43,866 nucleotides of DNA from an uncultured Prevotella sp. (GCA_900543585.1 UQRP01000023.1:1-43866), one strand, 5' to 3'; shown: positions 18,472 through 27,084, numbered from the stretch's first letter. Translations and numbers: made by a program. The notes: generated from the sequence alone by a model not told the origin.

Positions 18472-18906
18472 CTAAATATCCTTATATTCCTCCACCGCAT
18501 TGAAGTTCGGACACGTCTTCTTCCATTTCCGCGGCGTATCCTCACCCCATATCGACCGGTGCCCCATAATCTTCGCTCCGGGGTACTTCTTCCGCAGCAG
18601 CCTCAGCAGCTGACGAAGACTCTTCTTCTGAGCCTCTGTCCTGTTGTCCACAGCCACCATCTTTCCACCAACGTTCTTGATTCCGCCGGCATAGCAGACG
18701 TTGATTGCCGTCTGGTTATAGCCTTGAACGCCATTGCTCACCTCACCCTCGTCCAGCAGCTGGTTAATCTTTCCGTCAAAGGTGATAAAGTAGTGATAAC
18801 CCGGCTTCTTCCACCCGCGGGCCTTAAACCCTAATAGCACCTCTCTGACGCTCTCCGTCTGCCACCCGCCAGAGCAGTGTACGAATATTCTCTCTATCTT
18901 TCTCAT
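18472..18906 (-). CDS. N-acetylmuramoyl-L-alanine amidase endolysin (Amidase_2)
   Basis: 144 residues, a single catalytic domain without signal peptide or binding domain. Zinc ligands of the Amidase_2 family are visible: His in FVHCSGG (residue about 10), His in MGHRSIWG (about 117) and Cys in KTCPNFN (about 134). YHYFITFDGKINQLLDEG and GYNQTAINVCYAGG are also typical. It cuts the amide bond between muramic acid and the stem peptide. Lying 4 bases after the holin gene, it forms the lysis set with the u-spanin. A 63-base gap with the palindromic GCAGCTGC-type sequence separates it from the spanin gene. Confidence 0.93.
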   Translation of the reverse strand: MRKIERIFVHCSGGWQTESVREVLLGFKARGWKKPGYHYFITFDGKINQLLDEGEVSNGVQGYNQTAINVCYAGGIKNVGGKMVAVDNRTEAQKKSLRQLLRLLRKKYPGAKIMGHRSIWGEDTPRKWKKTCPNFNAVEEYKDI

Positions 18907-18910
18907 TCTC

Positions 18911-19390
18911 TTATGCCTCCTCGCTCTCTTCTATCTTTTCCTGTCTTTTCTCTGCCATAAAACGCTTCATCAGTGGTATGCGCTCCACAAACTGCATCGA
19001 CAGCACATAGTGGATGAAGCTCGCTATCCTGTAGAAAACGCTACCCCGCGGAGTGATGTTCATCCAGTTCCGCGTGATGTTCACCGTGAAGAAGCAGGTC
19101 GTCACCGTACACAGATACTTCACGCTCGAGATTGCCTCCTCATGGTCATGAAGCTTCTCGCCGACCGACAGCACACTCAGCATCAGCACAAAGAACACCG
19201 TGCTCTGAATGATAAACTGCCAGGCCTTCTTCGACTCCCAGCTACCACCGTTCACAATGTCAGCCAACAGACCGAAGCTGAAATTCACGATAAACAGTAT
19301 CGTCATCGCCAGCATAAAGTCGCCGATAGGCAGAAAAAAACTAATCAAGGCCGCCCACGTCGCTATCAAAAATCCTTTCAATTCACCCAT
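18911..19390 (-). CDS. Holin
   Basis: 159 residues with three to four hydrophobic segments: about residues 8-23 (FLIATWAALISFFLPIG), 25-45 (DFMLAMTILFIVNFSFGLLA), 61-79 (FIIQSTVFFVLMLSVLSVG) and 90-110 (VKYLCTVTTCFFTVNI), and a strongly charged C-terminal tail (KRFMAEKRQEKIEESEEA), the usual holin layout. It precedes the amidase by 4 bases. It should open the inner membrane to release the endolysin, which has no signal peptide. Confidence 0.85.
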   Translation of the reverse strand: MGELKGFLIATWAALISFFLPIGDFMLAMTILFIVNFSFGLLADIVNGGSWESKKAWQFIIQSTVFFVLMLSVLSVGEKLHDHEEAISSVKYLCTVTTCFFTVNITRNWMNITPRGSVFYRIASFIHYVLSMQFVERIPLMKRFMAEKRQEKIEESEEA

Positions 19391-19447
19391 ATTTTCTTTT
19401 TTTATTATTCACATTCGTTTCTTGCCCCCCTCTCTTCGGCACTCACC

Positions 19448-19777
19448 TTAGCGCCACCAACGGCGGCCCTCCTCATAGTCCGACGCTATCTTCACGCCAT
19501 GCGTCGTAACCTCAACGCTCTCCACACGCTGACCATCCATCTCAAGCTGCTCCATAATCGACGAACGCCAATACATCGGGTCATTGTCCAGTAGCATGTC
19601 GCTCAAGCCCACGCCCACCAGCGGACGCTCCTTCAGCTCACCCTTGTGCAGAGTCAGTATCAAAGCCTGGTTCTGTCTTAGTATGTCCCCCAGGCGCAGG
19701 CCCTCCACGATTCGTCCCTCGGCATCCCGTCTGACATCAATCAGCGGCTCATAGTCCTTCATCACTATACCATTCAT
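19448..19777 (-). CDS. GPW/gp25-like baseplate wedge protein
   Basis: 109 residues from the ATG at 19,777, which is preceded by AGGAGGTG at good spacing; upstream ATG codons at 19,798 and 19,795 are less likely. The part NQALILTLHKGELKERPLVGVGLSDML is typical of gp25/gpW-family wedge proteins (the 'G.r.f.P..G.gl..ll' region). It lies between the spike-like gene and the lysis set. Residues after about 85 (VEVTTHGVKIASDY) form the C-terminal strands. Function: wedge component that holds the sheath initiation ring. Confidence 0.75.
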   Translation of the reverse strand: MNGIVMKDYEPLIDVRRDAEGRIVEGLRLGDILRQNQALILTLHKGELKERPLVGVGLSDMLLDNDPMYWRSSIMEQLEMDGQRVESVEVTTHGVKIASDYEEGRRWWR

Positions 19778-19801
19778 CTCCACACCTCCTGTCATCATCG
19801 T

Positions 19802-20281
19802 CTAATGCTTAACTTTCTCATCCTCATAGTCGCCCCTGTCAAAGTCCTTAGCCGAGCTCAGTGGCTTGCCCGTCACACCGTGCACCCCCTGGTGCGTATG
19901 GCTGTTGAACGTCTTCACCAGCTCGTTCAGCTTACCCGTCAGAGCCTCGATGTTTATTAGTCCGCCCAGCTCACCGCCGTTGATCGTAATCTTTCCCGAA
20001 GCCACAATACGCTCCGCATGGTCCACGGCTATCACCACCAGTTCCGACAAATCACCCGACAGACTTCCCATCGTCACAGCCGTCCCCACCTTCGGAACCA
20101 CCGTCAGCGAGCCCTTATCATCCGTCAGAGACGACCGCAGCCTCACGCCGGGCACCGTCAACGCCCCCACCTTCACCGAGCACGTCAGCCCCTCCACATT
20201 CTCGACAATACCCTGCCAGATGGCAGTATAGCCATTCTGTAGTCCACGTAGCCTGTCCCTAAGTTCCCTGTATCTGTCCAT
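19802..20281 (-). CDS. Baseplate assembly / spike protein (gpV-like)
   Basis: 159 residues from ATG 20,281; a TTG at 20,305 would add eight residues. The sequence contains an OB-fold-like start (IVENVEGLTCSVKVGALTVPGVRL), a small beta region (GDLSELVVIAVDHAERI) and a C-terminal beta-helix with KITINGGELGGLINIEALTGKLNELV, ending with FNSHTHQGVHGVTGKP. The HxH pair is like the metal-binding tip of membrane-piercing spikes. In Mu, gp45 has this role. The gene sits between the hub gene and gp25, the standard order. Confidence 0.8.
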   Translation of the reverse strand: MDRYRELRDRLRGLQNGYTAIWQGIVENVEGLTCSVKVGALTVPGVRLRSSLTDDKGSLTVVPKVGTAVTMGSLSGDLSELVVIAVDHAERIVASGKITINGGELGGLINIEALTGKLNELVKTFNSHTHQGVHGVTGKPLSSAKDFDRGDYEDEKVKH

Positions 20282-20324
20282 CTTCTGTGTTCTTATTATC
20301 GCCAATCATCACCTATTCCGTTCC

Positions 20325-20364
20325 GTTCGCCGCCGTTCTGTTCGCCGCAATACATTGCGGCGCC
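20325..20364. repeat. Hairpin repeat with one extra 15-bp unit
   Basis: The hairpin core GCCGCAATACATTGCGGC (8-bp stem, AC loop) lies between two baseplate genes, preceded by one additional copy of the GTTCGCCGCCGTTCT unit. See the finding on the repeat family. Confidence 0.9.
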
Positions 20365-21318
20365 CTAACTCAGCCGGAAACCCAGTTCCACCTTCCTTTT
20401 TCCACCCTGAGCCGACATCTCAGTCGTCACAGCATTCACGTAGTATGTACCGTCCTTGTATTCATAGTCCCTGTCTCTCAGCCTTACATTGTCCCCCGGC
20501 ACGCACATCGGAATCAGCCACCCCGTAATGCTACCCTCAAAACCGTCAAAGCTCCTTCGCTTCACCTCCAGCTCGCCACGCGCCCTCATCGAAGCCTCGT
20601 CACTCGTAGCGCACTTCACCTCCACCTTCTCTCCACCCGTCGTGCCCGTCTCTATCTCCTTCACCGTACCGTCAGGCATGTTCGCCTTCACCACCACCTC
20701 AACCTTCTTGTCCGAAGCCTTCCGGTAAGTCAGATCCTCCGTCTCCACATTCAGTCCGAAGTCATAATATCTCTCCTTTCCGACCTTCTCACCCGGAGCA
20801 TGCACCTCCAGCGTCCCTTCCTGAACGTAAATGTCCGCCCCGCTCTCCTCCTGAACCTTCTTCAGCACATCATAGCCCGTAGCATTGTTTATCACAAACT
20901 TCCCGTAAGTCCACTCGTATGAGCAGTCCACCTTCATCTTCAGACCGCAACCCTCCACCACATAAGCCAGCAGCTCCTTCAGACCAACATCCTGCAACAC
21001 CTCACTCTTCAGAGTCTTTCTGAAGAGGAACAAATCATCCTCACATATCAGCTTCACGCTCCCGCCATCCGTAGAGATCCGCTGCACCCAGCCCTCAAAC
21101 TCCGTCTCCAGGCCCGTCTCCCGGTAGCCAAGCTTTATCGTAACCCTGTCCCCACGCTTCAGCTTCTTCTCCACGTCCAGAGCCACATTATATTGAGCAC
21201 CCGGCAACGTGATCGTAGCCGTGTCAGCAAGTAGCTGTACGCTCTTGTGTATCTCTACCTTGTCAAGCATCCCCAGCCGGTACTCGCCAATCCCAATCTC
21301 ATACTGCATCGTATACAT
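20365..21318 (-). CDS. Late control gpD / baseplate hub protein
   Basis: 317 residues. Segments EIHKSVQLLADTATITLPG, LKRGDRVTIKLGYRETGLETEFEGWVQRIS and YDVLKKVQEESGADIYVQEGTLEV match the domain order of gpD/gp27-like hub proteins (two barrel-like domains). The C-terminal IPMCVPGDNVRLRDRDYEYKDGTYYVNAVTTEMSAQGG is also typical ('pGd.v.l.g...dG.Y.v..v.h'). The protein forms the central hub of the baseplate on which the spike sits. It starts three bases after the DUF6046-like gene ends. Confidence 0.85.
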   Translation of the reverse strand: MYTMQYEIGIGEYRLGMLDKVEIHKSVQLLADTATITLPGAQYNVALDVEKKLKRGDRVTIKLGYRETGLETEFEGWVQRISTDGGSVKLICEDDLFLFRKTLKSEVLQDVGLKELLAYVVEGCGLKMKVDCSYEWTYGKFVINNATGYDVLKKVQEESGADIYVQEGTLEVHAPGEKVGKERYYDFGLNVETEDLTYRKASDKKVEVVVKANMPDGTVKEIETGTTGGEKVEVKCATSDEASMRARGELEVKRRSFDGFEGSITGWLIPMCVPGDNVRLRDRDYEYKDGTYYVNAVTTEMSAQGGKRKVELGFRLS

Positions 21319-21321
21319 AGC

Positions 21322-21975
21322 TTACACCTCCAAATCCTCACGGCTCAGCAGCAGCTTGTAAATGTCGTCGCTGTACCCCGTAATCGTATAGTTCTGGTTC
21401 ATAGCCCCACTCGTGAAAGGCATCTCCCACGACTCTATCACCAGCTCCCTGATCCCAAACACCTCCAGCAACGGCGACAGCACCTTCACATGCCCGCCCT
21501 CGCACAGAGCCCGCAGCCGCGCCACGTCCGCTTTCGGGTAGCCCCCGTCCTTCGACATCAAGATACCCTCAATCCTCACCGTGTAGTCATCCACAGTCCA
21601 CTTCTCCTTGATACTGCCCTTCACGCGCCCTTTCGACACCCTCCGTCGTACAAGGACATTGCCTCCGTTCACGCTCAACATAGGCTCTATCGGAAACAGC
21701 CACTCCTCAGAACCCTCCTCGTCGCCCTGCATACGCAAAGGACATGTCATTGGTACCCCGGTGGCGTTGGTGCGGATGACATCGGCAAGTTCCTTTTCCG
21801 ACATTGTTTTTATTTTGTCGTAGAGTGCACTGTCAACCGGCGTAACGCCATCTTTTATGTAGCCCGTGTTAACTCCGAAGATATTGTTATGCCTCCAGAG
21901 CCAGTATGGTGGCACCTTCGTCAGACCGGCCGCCCGCAGGGCAAGGTTCTGCAATATGAACTTAGAAGTCTTCAT
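21322..21975 (-). CDS. Tail protein between tape measure and hub (DUF6046-like)
   Basis: 217 residues. It contains MLSVNGGNVLVRRRVSKGRVKGSIKEKWTVDDYTVRIEGILMS and FGIRELVIESWEMPFTSGAMNQNYTITGYSDD, which I recognise as the pattern of proteins named DUF6046 in Bacteroidota phages; the position corresponds to the LysM/gp53-like initiator proteins that connect tape measure and hub. Start and stop overlap neighbours by a base (tape measure stop at 21,975), so the genes are coupled. Exact role unknown. Confidence 0.65.
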   Translation of the reverse strand: MKTSKFILQNLALRAAGLTKVPPYWLWRHNNIFGVNTGYIKDGVTPVDSALYDKIKTMSEKELADVIRTNATGVPMTCPLRMQGDEEGSEEWLFPIEPMLSVNGGNVLVRRRVSKGRVKGSIKEKWTVDDYTVRIEGILMSKDGGYPKADVARLRALCEGGHVKVLSPLLEVFGIRELVIESWEMPFTSGAMNQNYTITGYSDDIYKLLLSREDLEV

Positions 21976-23858
21976 CAGTGATCTGTACTTACGGCAATAG
22001 CCAATGCACGATTCATGGTCTGGACAATGATATTCTCCAGTTCGGCCGTATCGGTTTTGTCAGCCATCGTCACATTGATATTGTCGAAAAATTTAGCAAT
22101 AGAGATATTTATAGAAGTGTTGCGGGTGCCACCGGTAGCCATTGCCTCAGCAGTAGATCTTCCACCGCCTGAGCCACCAGAACTGCCGCTTTTACCCTTC
22201 TTCGAGCCTTTTCCGCCAGTCGCAGCGCCGAACAGCCCCGAATAATCATCTCCACTACCTTTCAAAGAGGGAGAGGATATACCCGCGTTGGCTGTACGGC
22301 CCGTGCGCTTAGTGGTAGAGTTTGATGTTCTTGATTGTTCTCTCAGATTCTGGCCATACGTCGTGCCTACGTTGCCAAGCAAATCCTTAGTGGCGTTAAT
22401 GGCCTTGCCTGCGCTCCTGGCTCCGGAAATATCCTTGAAGCCCTCGACGGCAGAGTTCCATGCGCCCTGGAAATCGCCATTGAAGAGCTTTGCAAGCGCA
22501 TCGCCCACTTTGCCAATGCCGGACAATAGAGTGCGTAGCCTATCAATGACATAGTTCTTGATGATTTCACCGAAACCTTTAAGGGTGTTCCATACTGTGA
22601 GAACTACAGCCCGGAATCCGGCAAACTTATTCCAGCAATAGACGATGGCTGCTATCAACGCTGCTATAAGTGTTATCACTAACCCGATAGGGTTGGCATT
22701 CATTATGGTATTCAGTATTGCCTGTGCAGCCGAGAACCCTTCCGTAACGGCAGTGGCTATTCCCGTAACGGCAGCGTATGCGCCTATGGCAATGTTATGG
22801 GCGTTGAAGGCTATTGTGGCGATGCCTATGACAGCCCCAACATAGCCTATCACATCGCCCCAGTTCTGGAAAAACGTTATAATGCCGGATATGGCTCCGG
22901 AAAGCCAGCCGAACAGCGTGCCAAGTAATGAGAACACACCGTTAAATATCGTTCTGAGGATGCCGAGACTGGAGATCCAGGAGAATATATTACCGACAAT
23001 ATCCATGATGCTGCCAGCTATATCCGAGATGCCTTCTATCGCCGTCAGGATAAAAGGCTCTATCTTCGGGAACAGTTCCTGGGCACGTTGCTGAAGCTCG
23101 CCAATGGCGGTCGACAGCTTACCTGAAACCGTTTTCGACGTAGCATCCATCATACCGTGAAACTGTCCCCCGGCATCGGTGGCATGCTTCATCGCAGCTT
23201 CGACGGCTTCGACGGTTATCTGTCCCTTCGACATCATCTCCTGAAGTTCCTGGTAGCTTTTGCCAGTCATCTGTGCAAGTTCCCTAAGGGGATTGAAACC
23301 TGCATTGATGAACTGCAAGAGGTCCTGACCCTGCATCTTTCCGGCAGCAGCTACCTGACCATAGACCAGCGAGAGGCTGCTGAGCTTCTGGGCGTCGCCC
23401 ATGGATATGTCGCCAAGCTGCTTCAACCGGGTCATCACGGCATCTGAGGAGACTCCGAAGTTAAGCATGGTCTGAGACGCTCCCTCCAAATTCATTTTTG
23501 AGAATGGAGTAGCTGCTGCGAACTTGCTTATCTCACCCAAAACGTGATTCGCCTTCTGCTCAGAACCGACGAGGACGGTAAAGGCGGTGGAGGTCTGTTC
23601 GGCCTGTGCGCCAAGCTTCGCTATTGCACCAACGCCAGCGGCTATCATCGTGTACGGATTCATAAGGAAGCTCATGCCGGGAATGTCCATCAGCGAACTC
23701 TTGAAGTTGCTGAAGGAAAAAGCCTCACGCAGCCTTCCGCCTACAGAGTGAGCCTTCTGAGAAATCTCATCCAGCTGCTGTGTAGTCTGGCGGGCCACGG
23801 TAAGCACGTTACCCTGGTCGGCCTGTAGCTTGATTAAAAATTTCAGTACACTGTCCAT
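21975..23858 (-). CDS. Tail tape measure protein
   Basis: About 627 residues from ATG 23,858; a TTG at 23,867 would add three. The first part is helical (VLTVARQTTQQLDEISQKAHSVGG), then the conserved TMP region (AEQTSTAFTVLVGSEQKANHVLGEISKFAAATPF..., GQVAAAGKMQGQDLLQFINAGFNPL), several hydrophobic segments (about 290-420: ILRTIFNGVFSLLGTLFGWL, IGYVGAVIGIATIAFN, LNTIMNANPIGLVITLIAALIAAIVYCW), and a Gly/Ser-rich stretch at about 560-590. This protein sets tail length and enters the host membrane. Its start overlaps the stop of the chaperone frameshift product. Confidence 0.9.
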   Translation of the reverse strand: MDSVLKFLIKLQADQGNVLTVARQTTQQLDEISQKAHSVGGRLREAFSFSNFKSSLMDIPGMSFLMNPYTMIAAGVGAIAKLGAQAEQTSTAFTVLVGSEQKANHVLGEISKFAAATPFSKMNLEGASQTMLNFGVSSDAVMTRLKQLGDISMGDAQKLSSLSLVYGQVAAAGKMQGQDLLQFINAGFNPLRELAQMTGKSYQELQEMMSKGQITVEAVEAAMKHATDAGGQFHGMMDATSKTVSGKLSTAIGELQQRAQELFPKIEPFILTAIEGISDIAGSIMDIVGNIFSWISSLGILRTIFNGVFSLLGTLFGWLSGAISGIITFFQNWGDVIGYVGAVIGIATIAFNAHNIAIGAYAAVTGIATAVTEGFSAAQAILNTIMNANPIGLVITLIAALIAAIVYCWNKFAGFRAVVLTVWNTLKGFGEIIKNYVIDRLRTLLSGIGKVGDALAKLFNGDFQGAWNSAVEGFKDISGARSAGKAINATKDLLGNVGTTYGQNLREQSRTSNSTTKRTGRTANAGISSPSLKGSGDDYSGLFGAATGGKGSKKGKSGSSGGSGGGRSTAEAMATGGTRNTSINISIAKFFDNINVTMADKTDTAELENIIVQTMNRALAIAVSTDH

Positions 23859-23863
23859 AGTCC

Positions 23864-24046
23864 TCAATTGTTTCTTGCCTTGGACTCCATCTTCCTGATG
23901 TCAAGGAGATATTTTATCGTCCATGCCCATTCCTCGTCGCTCAGCGTGTCTGGATCCAGGTGCATATAATAGCGCAGAAGCGTGTTCAGAAACAACACGT
24001 CCCCACCACCGGCATCATCTATCCCCGCATCCTCTAAAGTTTTTTT
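23864..24046 (-). CDS. -1 frameshift extension of the tail assembly chaperone
   Basis: After the 95-aa chaperone there is a second frame with no usable start, encoding LEDAGIDDAGGGDVLFLN, LLRYYMHLDPDTLSDEEW, AWTIKYLLDIRKMESKARNN and a stop at 23,864. It is in the -1 frame relative to the upstream gene. The slippery heptamer A AAA AAA (complement of the T-run at 24,040-24,046) lies just before the upstream stop, correctly phased (CTA AAA AAA). A -1 slip gives LKKTLEDAGIDD. Long-tailed phages, including Mu (gp41), use this to make two chaperone forms in fixed ratio just upstream of the tape measure gene. Confidence 0.82.
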   Translation of the reverse strand, partial: KKTLEDAGIDDAGGGDVLFLNTLLRYYMHLDPDTLSDEEWAWTIKYLLDIRKMESKARNN

Positions 24047-24321
24047 AGCTCGGCTTGTTTCACTTGCAGCACCTCCTGCATAGCGTTCACCGTTGCCAAA
24101 AACAAGTCGTCGCGAGTCTTCATCTCCTCGTCGCCGTCAAGCCACAGCTGGTTAAGCATCGTCTCGCTCATCTTCACCGGGTCCTTCACCACGCTCGCAT
24201 AGCTCAGGTCCTTGCGGTTCGGACGGCGGATAAGGCACTTCTTGCCCTCCACCTCAATCTCAAAAATGTCACCATACTGAGACTTCAATTTTTCAATCTG
24301 TTCTTTTGTGAATTTTGGCAT
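24034..24321 (-). CDS. Tail assembly chaperone (short form, Mu gp41-like position)
   Basis: 95 residues from the ATG at 24,321 (MPKFTKEQIEKLKSQYG), preceded by AAGGAAAA; an ATG at 24,351 is less likely. KCLIRRPNRKDLSYASVVKDPVKMSETML is like tail chaperones of contractile phages of Bacteroidota. It lies between tube and tape measure and ends LKKL at a slippery A-run, from which a longer product is made. The short form coats the tape measure during assembly. Confidence 0.82.
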   Translation of the reverse strand: MPKFTKEQIEKLKSQYGDIFEIEVEGKKCLIRRPNRKDLSYASVVKDPVKMSETMLNQLWLDGDEEMKTRDDLFLATVNAMQEVLQVKQAELKKL

Positions 24322-24386
24322 ATTTTTCCTTCTTATTCTATTGTTTATCATTCATGTAAGCCGTTGCTGTACACCTGCTTTGTTAC

Positions 24387-24411
24387 GTTCGCCGCAATAC
24401 ATTGCGGCGCC
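24387..24411. repeat. Hairpin repeat copy
   Basis: Core GCCGCAATACATTGCGGC with flanking GTTC and GCC, in the gap between the tube gene end and the chaperone gene start. Confidence 0.9.
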
Positions 24412-24426
24412 GTCGACACGCCGCCC

Positions 24427-24834
24427 CTATACCGACTTCTGGTCCGTATAGATGATCGGCAAGGTCTTCTCCTGGTACTTGTCGCCCTGCTTCCACTCCG
24501 TGTTGTCCTCCGTGAACTCACAGCCCACCAGCACGTCAGTAGTGATCACGTCCCCCTTGCTCGCATTGCCGTAAGAGGCGATGATGTCAAACGATGCGTC
24601 CAAAATGTCGCCCCCTGCCGCTTTCTTCATTGCCTCATACTCGCTCTGTAGCAGTGTCAGCTCGCCCTCGTAGGTCTTGTTGCCGTGCTGGATGCCTATA
24701 GGCTTGTTGCCCTTAGCGTGCAGCAGCTCCTTCTCCTGCTTCGACGAGTATTTCACGCCCCGAATGCCAGTCACTGGTCTTCCGGCCACAACAACGTTCA
24801 CGTCGCTCCACTCATATTCTCTGGTATTATTCAT
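24427..24834 (-). CDS. Tail tube protein
   Basis: 135 residues from ATG 24,834, preceded by CAGGAG; an upstream in-frame codon at 24,861 is unlikely. The start MNNTREYEWSDVNVVVAGRPVTGIRGVKYSSKQEKE and GNKTYEGELTLLQSEYEAM fit the tube proteins of Mu-like phages (Mu gp40 / 'Phage tail tube protein' type), where strands around 'v.G..v.g...i.y' line the tube. It follows the sheath gene, the standard order sheath-tube-chaperone-tape measure. Confidence 0.82.
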   Translation of the reverse strand: MNNTREYEWSDVNVVVAGRPVTGIRGVKYSSKQEKELLHAKGNKPIGIQHGNKTYEGELTLLQSEYEAMKKAAGGDILDASFDIIASYGNASKGDVITTDVLVGCEFTEDNTEWKQGDKYQEKTLPIIYTDQKSV

Positions 24835-24848
24835 CTCCTGTCTTTTAT

Positions 24849-24873
24849 GTTCACGCCGCAATACATTGCAGCC
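24849..24873. repeat. Degenerate hairpin repeat copy
   Basis: Same layout between the sheath and tube genes, but with an extra A before the stem (TTCACGCC) and GCAGCC in place of GCGGCG, which breaks one base pair. Confidence 0.8.
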
Positions 24874-24880
24874 TTTATTC

Positions 24881-26062
24881 CTAACTGATATTAAAACCTA
24901 AGTCCACGTCGATCATCCGCCCGTAGCCGTAGGGGTTCACCTTGATCGTAGCCTTAACCTTGCCCGTGCTCACAACGTCCTGCTTCTCGTCTATATAGCA
25001 CACGCCGCCCTCGGGAGCACTGCTCGTCGCGCACAGTTCGCCGTTCAGTGTCATCGAGGCGTTCAGGGCGTTCTCCACGGTCTGCTGCCAGCTCTTTACG
25101 ATTCCCGGCTGCATCGTGCCGTCCTCGTTCACCTCTATCTCGTCAAGAAGCTCCTCCAGCATTGTGTTGTAAGCCACCCTGTATGCCTTATCAATCACAC
25201 GTCTAAGGGCCAAATGGGCATAGTCGTCAGTCTCTGCCACTGCCAGTCGGTCATCAGTAAAGAAGTAGCCGCTTCTCCCTACGTGCGTCCGCGGCGTTAT
25301 ATAGCCCTTATCGTACAGGTCCGCTATCTCGCTCGTGGCTGACTCGGCCTTCTTCTCGCCGACATACATCGTGATAGGGGCCAGGGCACCCGTCTTCACC
25401 CTACCGATGTTTCGCTGTACAGGAGTCATCGCTATGCGCCCGGCCAATACGCCCATGGCAGCACCCTCGCTGCCCGATACCGTATCACCTATCAGTACTC
25501 CCACGCGGTTATATCCGCTCTTGCTCAGGTCGGGAACTTCCTTACCAGCAGTATACCCTCTGCCCTCAAGCATTACGAATATCGGTGCCTCCAATGTCTC
25601 CGCCGCCCAGTCGCCAAGCTCCTGTGCCTTAGCCAGGGCCGTGCTCACGTCTGCGTCCAGACCGCCCTCAACCTTCTTAGGACCATTGTGCAGGTTCGCC
25701 ACGATCACGCCGCGAAGCCGTCCGCCCTCGCTCTCGACAACCTTTCGAGCGCCGTCCTTGTTGGTATAGTCAAGCACCTCCGTAGCCGTCTTTGTCGGCT
25801 CCACACCGAAAAGTACCACCTCCGTGCCCGCATCAGCCTCGCCGTAAAACTCCTTCAGAGTCTTCACCAGCTTCGGGTTGTTCGCTTCCGTCAGGCCCAA
25901 AGTCTCCATGTCGTCTGTGCTACGGACGTGATAGGCCTTGCCCAGCTCGTATTTACCTTCAACAGCCGCCGAACCGACTACCAGCGCGACGAGTCCGTCC
26001 GGACTCTCGGCCACGCTCCCTAACTGTCCGTTCAGGTAGCTAATCTTTACTCTTGGTAGCAT
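24881..26062 (-). CDS. Tail sheath protein (DUF2586-like)
   Basis: 393 residues starting MLPRVKISYLNGQLGSVAESPDGLVALVVGS, the pattern of DUF2586 sheath proteins in Bacteroidota phages. PIFVMLEGRGYTAG, VGVLIGDTVSG, VLAGRIAMTPVQRNIGRVKTG and the 'GYFFTDDRLA...DDYAHLALRRVIDKAYRVAY' block belong to the conserved sheath core, and the C-terminal KATIKVNPYGYGRMIDVDLGFNI forms the strand exchanged between subunits. It contracts to drive the tube through the envelope. Confidence 0.88.
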   Translation of the reverse strand: MLPRVKISYLNGQLGSVAESPDGLVALVVGSAAVEGKYELGKAYHVRSTDDMETLGLTEANNPKLVKTLKEFYGEADAGTEVVLFGVEPTKTATEVLDYTNKDGARKVVESEGGRLRGVIVANLHNGPKKVEGGLDADVSTALAKAQELGDWAAETLEAPIFVMLEGRGYTAGKEVPDLSKSGYNRVGVLIGDTVSGSEGAAMGVLAGRIAMTPVQRNIGRVKTGALAPITMYVGEKKAESATSEIADLYDKGYITPRTHVGRSGYFFTDDRLAVAETDDYAHLALRRVIDKAYRVAYNTMLEELLDEIEVNEDGTMQPGIVKSWQQTVENALNASMTLNGELCATSSAPEGGVCYIDEKQDVVSTGKVKATIKVNPYGYGRMIDVDLGFNIS

Positions 26063-26104
26063 CTCTTATCCTTTTTCGTTTCTGTCTTTATTGTCGTTTC
26101 TCAG

Positions 26105-26124
26105 GGCGCTGCTTTTGCAGCGCC
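26105..26124. terminator. GGCGCTGC hairpin between major capsid and sheath genes
   Basis: Perfect 8-bp stem GGCGCTGC/GCAGCGCC with a TTTT loop. A shorter relative (CGCTGC-TTT-GCAGCG) is at 36,996-37,010. No T-run follows on either strand, so it may stabilise or trim mRNA rather than terminate. It lies downstream of the capsid gene where high capsid mRNA level is needed. Confidence 0.5.
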
Positions 26125-26136
26125 GCCTCGTCGTCC

Positions 26137-27042
26137 TTATCCCGTAACCTTGTCCTCTGCAATCAGAAGTACGCCCTTCTTGTCGTAGCGGCGCATGGAA
26201 CCACCGGTTCTTACCAGGAACGAGTAGATGTCGCCATAGTAGGTAGGATTGTCCATCTGCTGGAACATCTTTACGTCACCGATAGCACGGCTGACGCAGC
26301 TCTCCTGCCAGGCCAAAGCCGCAGCGCTCTCGTCAGCAGCATCCTCCTCGGTCCATTTCAGAATGGCATTCTTGCCGTCCACACGAAGCACTTCAGAGCG
26401 CTGCATGAAGCTGAAACCGTACAGCTGACCGATGATGCCCGCCTGAGCGTTTGCTGAGTTAAGAAATGCCGACAGCTCCTTGTCAGTAAGGTCGTCCAAA
26501 AGCTCGGCATACATCGACGCGTCAAGCAGCATGTAGCGACCCAGCATAGGCACGTTGTCCTTATTGAAGCGAAGCATGGCCGACAGCACCTCTGCCTTGC
26601 TGAATTTCTTGCGCTGTCCCGTGGCCCCGTCCGAGGTGTGAGCTGCCACCGAGCCGCCTGTAGTCTTGATCAGACCGGCGCCATCAGCCCAGCGGTACAG
26701 AAGGTTCTGGTTCGCAACGCGCTGAAGCTCCTGACGGTCATTCGCAATGACCGACTGGCGCTTGTCATACGACAGCTCAACGGTATCCACATTCGGAATG
26801 TAGATAGGGTTCGACGTCAGCTCGTCGATGTTGTAGGTCAGGTCCTGGTCAGTGCGCTCGCTGATCGTAGCCGGCTTCTTCGTGCGGTTCACCTCCACGC
26901 CGCTCGGCTTGCCGGCGTTAGGGATATGCACGGTCTTGTTGCTTACAAACGACGAGTCGTCCACACTCTTGCTCGCAAACGAGTTGTCGGGATAAAAATT
27001 CTCTTGAATGGTGTTTAGCCAAATCTCTTTGTTCAGTGCCAT
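26137..27042 (-). CDS. Major capsid protein
   Basis: 301 residues. The start MALNKEIWLNTIQENFYPDNSFASKSVDDSSFVSNKTVHIP and the KRQSVIANDRQELQRVANQNLLYRWADG segment resemble the 'phage major capsid protein' of Bacteroidota Mu-like phages (HK97 fold: helical spine at about 105-130, P-domain, A-domain with GGSMRRYDKKG near the end). It follows the protease/scaffold gene as in Mu (I, Z, T). No delta domain is present in it; scaffolding is supplied by the upstream gene. Confidence 0.85.
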   Translation of the reverse strand: MALNKEIWLNTIQENFYPDNSFASKSVDDSSFVSNKTVHIPNAGKPSGVEVNRTKKPATISERTDQDLTYNIDELTSNPIYIPNVDTVELSYDKRQSVIANDRQELQRVANQNLLYRWADGAGLIKTTGGSVAAHTSDGATGQRKKFSKAEVLSAMLRFNKDNVPMLGRYMLLDASMYAELLDDLTDKELSAFLNSANAQAGIIGQLYGFSFMQRSEVLRVDGKNAILKWTEEDAADESAAALAWQESCVSRAIGDVKMFQQMDNPTYYGDIYSFLVRTGGSMRRYDKKGVLLIAEDKVTG

Positions 27043-27084
27043 CTTTCTTCTCTGTTTATTTGTTCTCTTTCTCTGTTATGTTCC

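Noticed and set aside
24440..24651. Plus-strand frames across the tail operon (for example 24,055-24,651)
   Set aside because: They oppose well-identified tail genes and lack family features.
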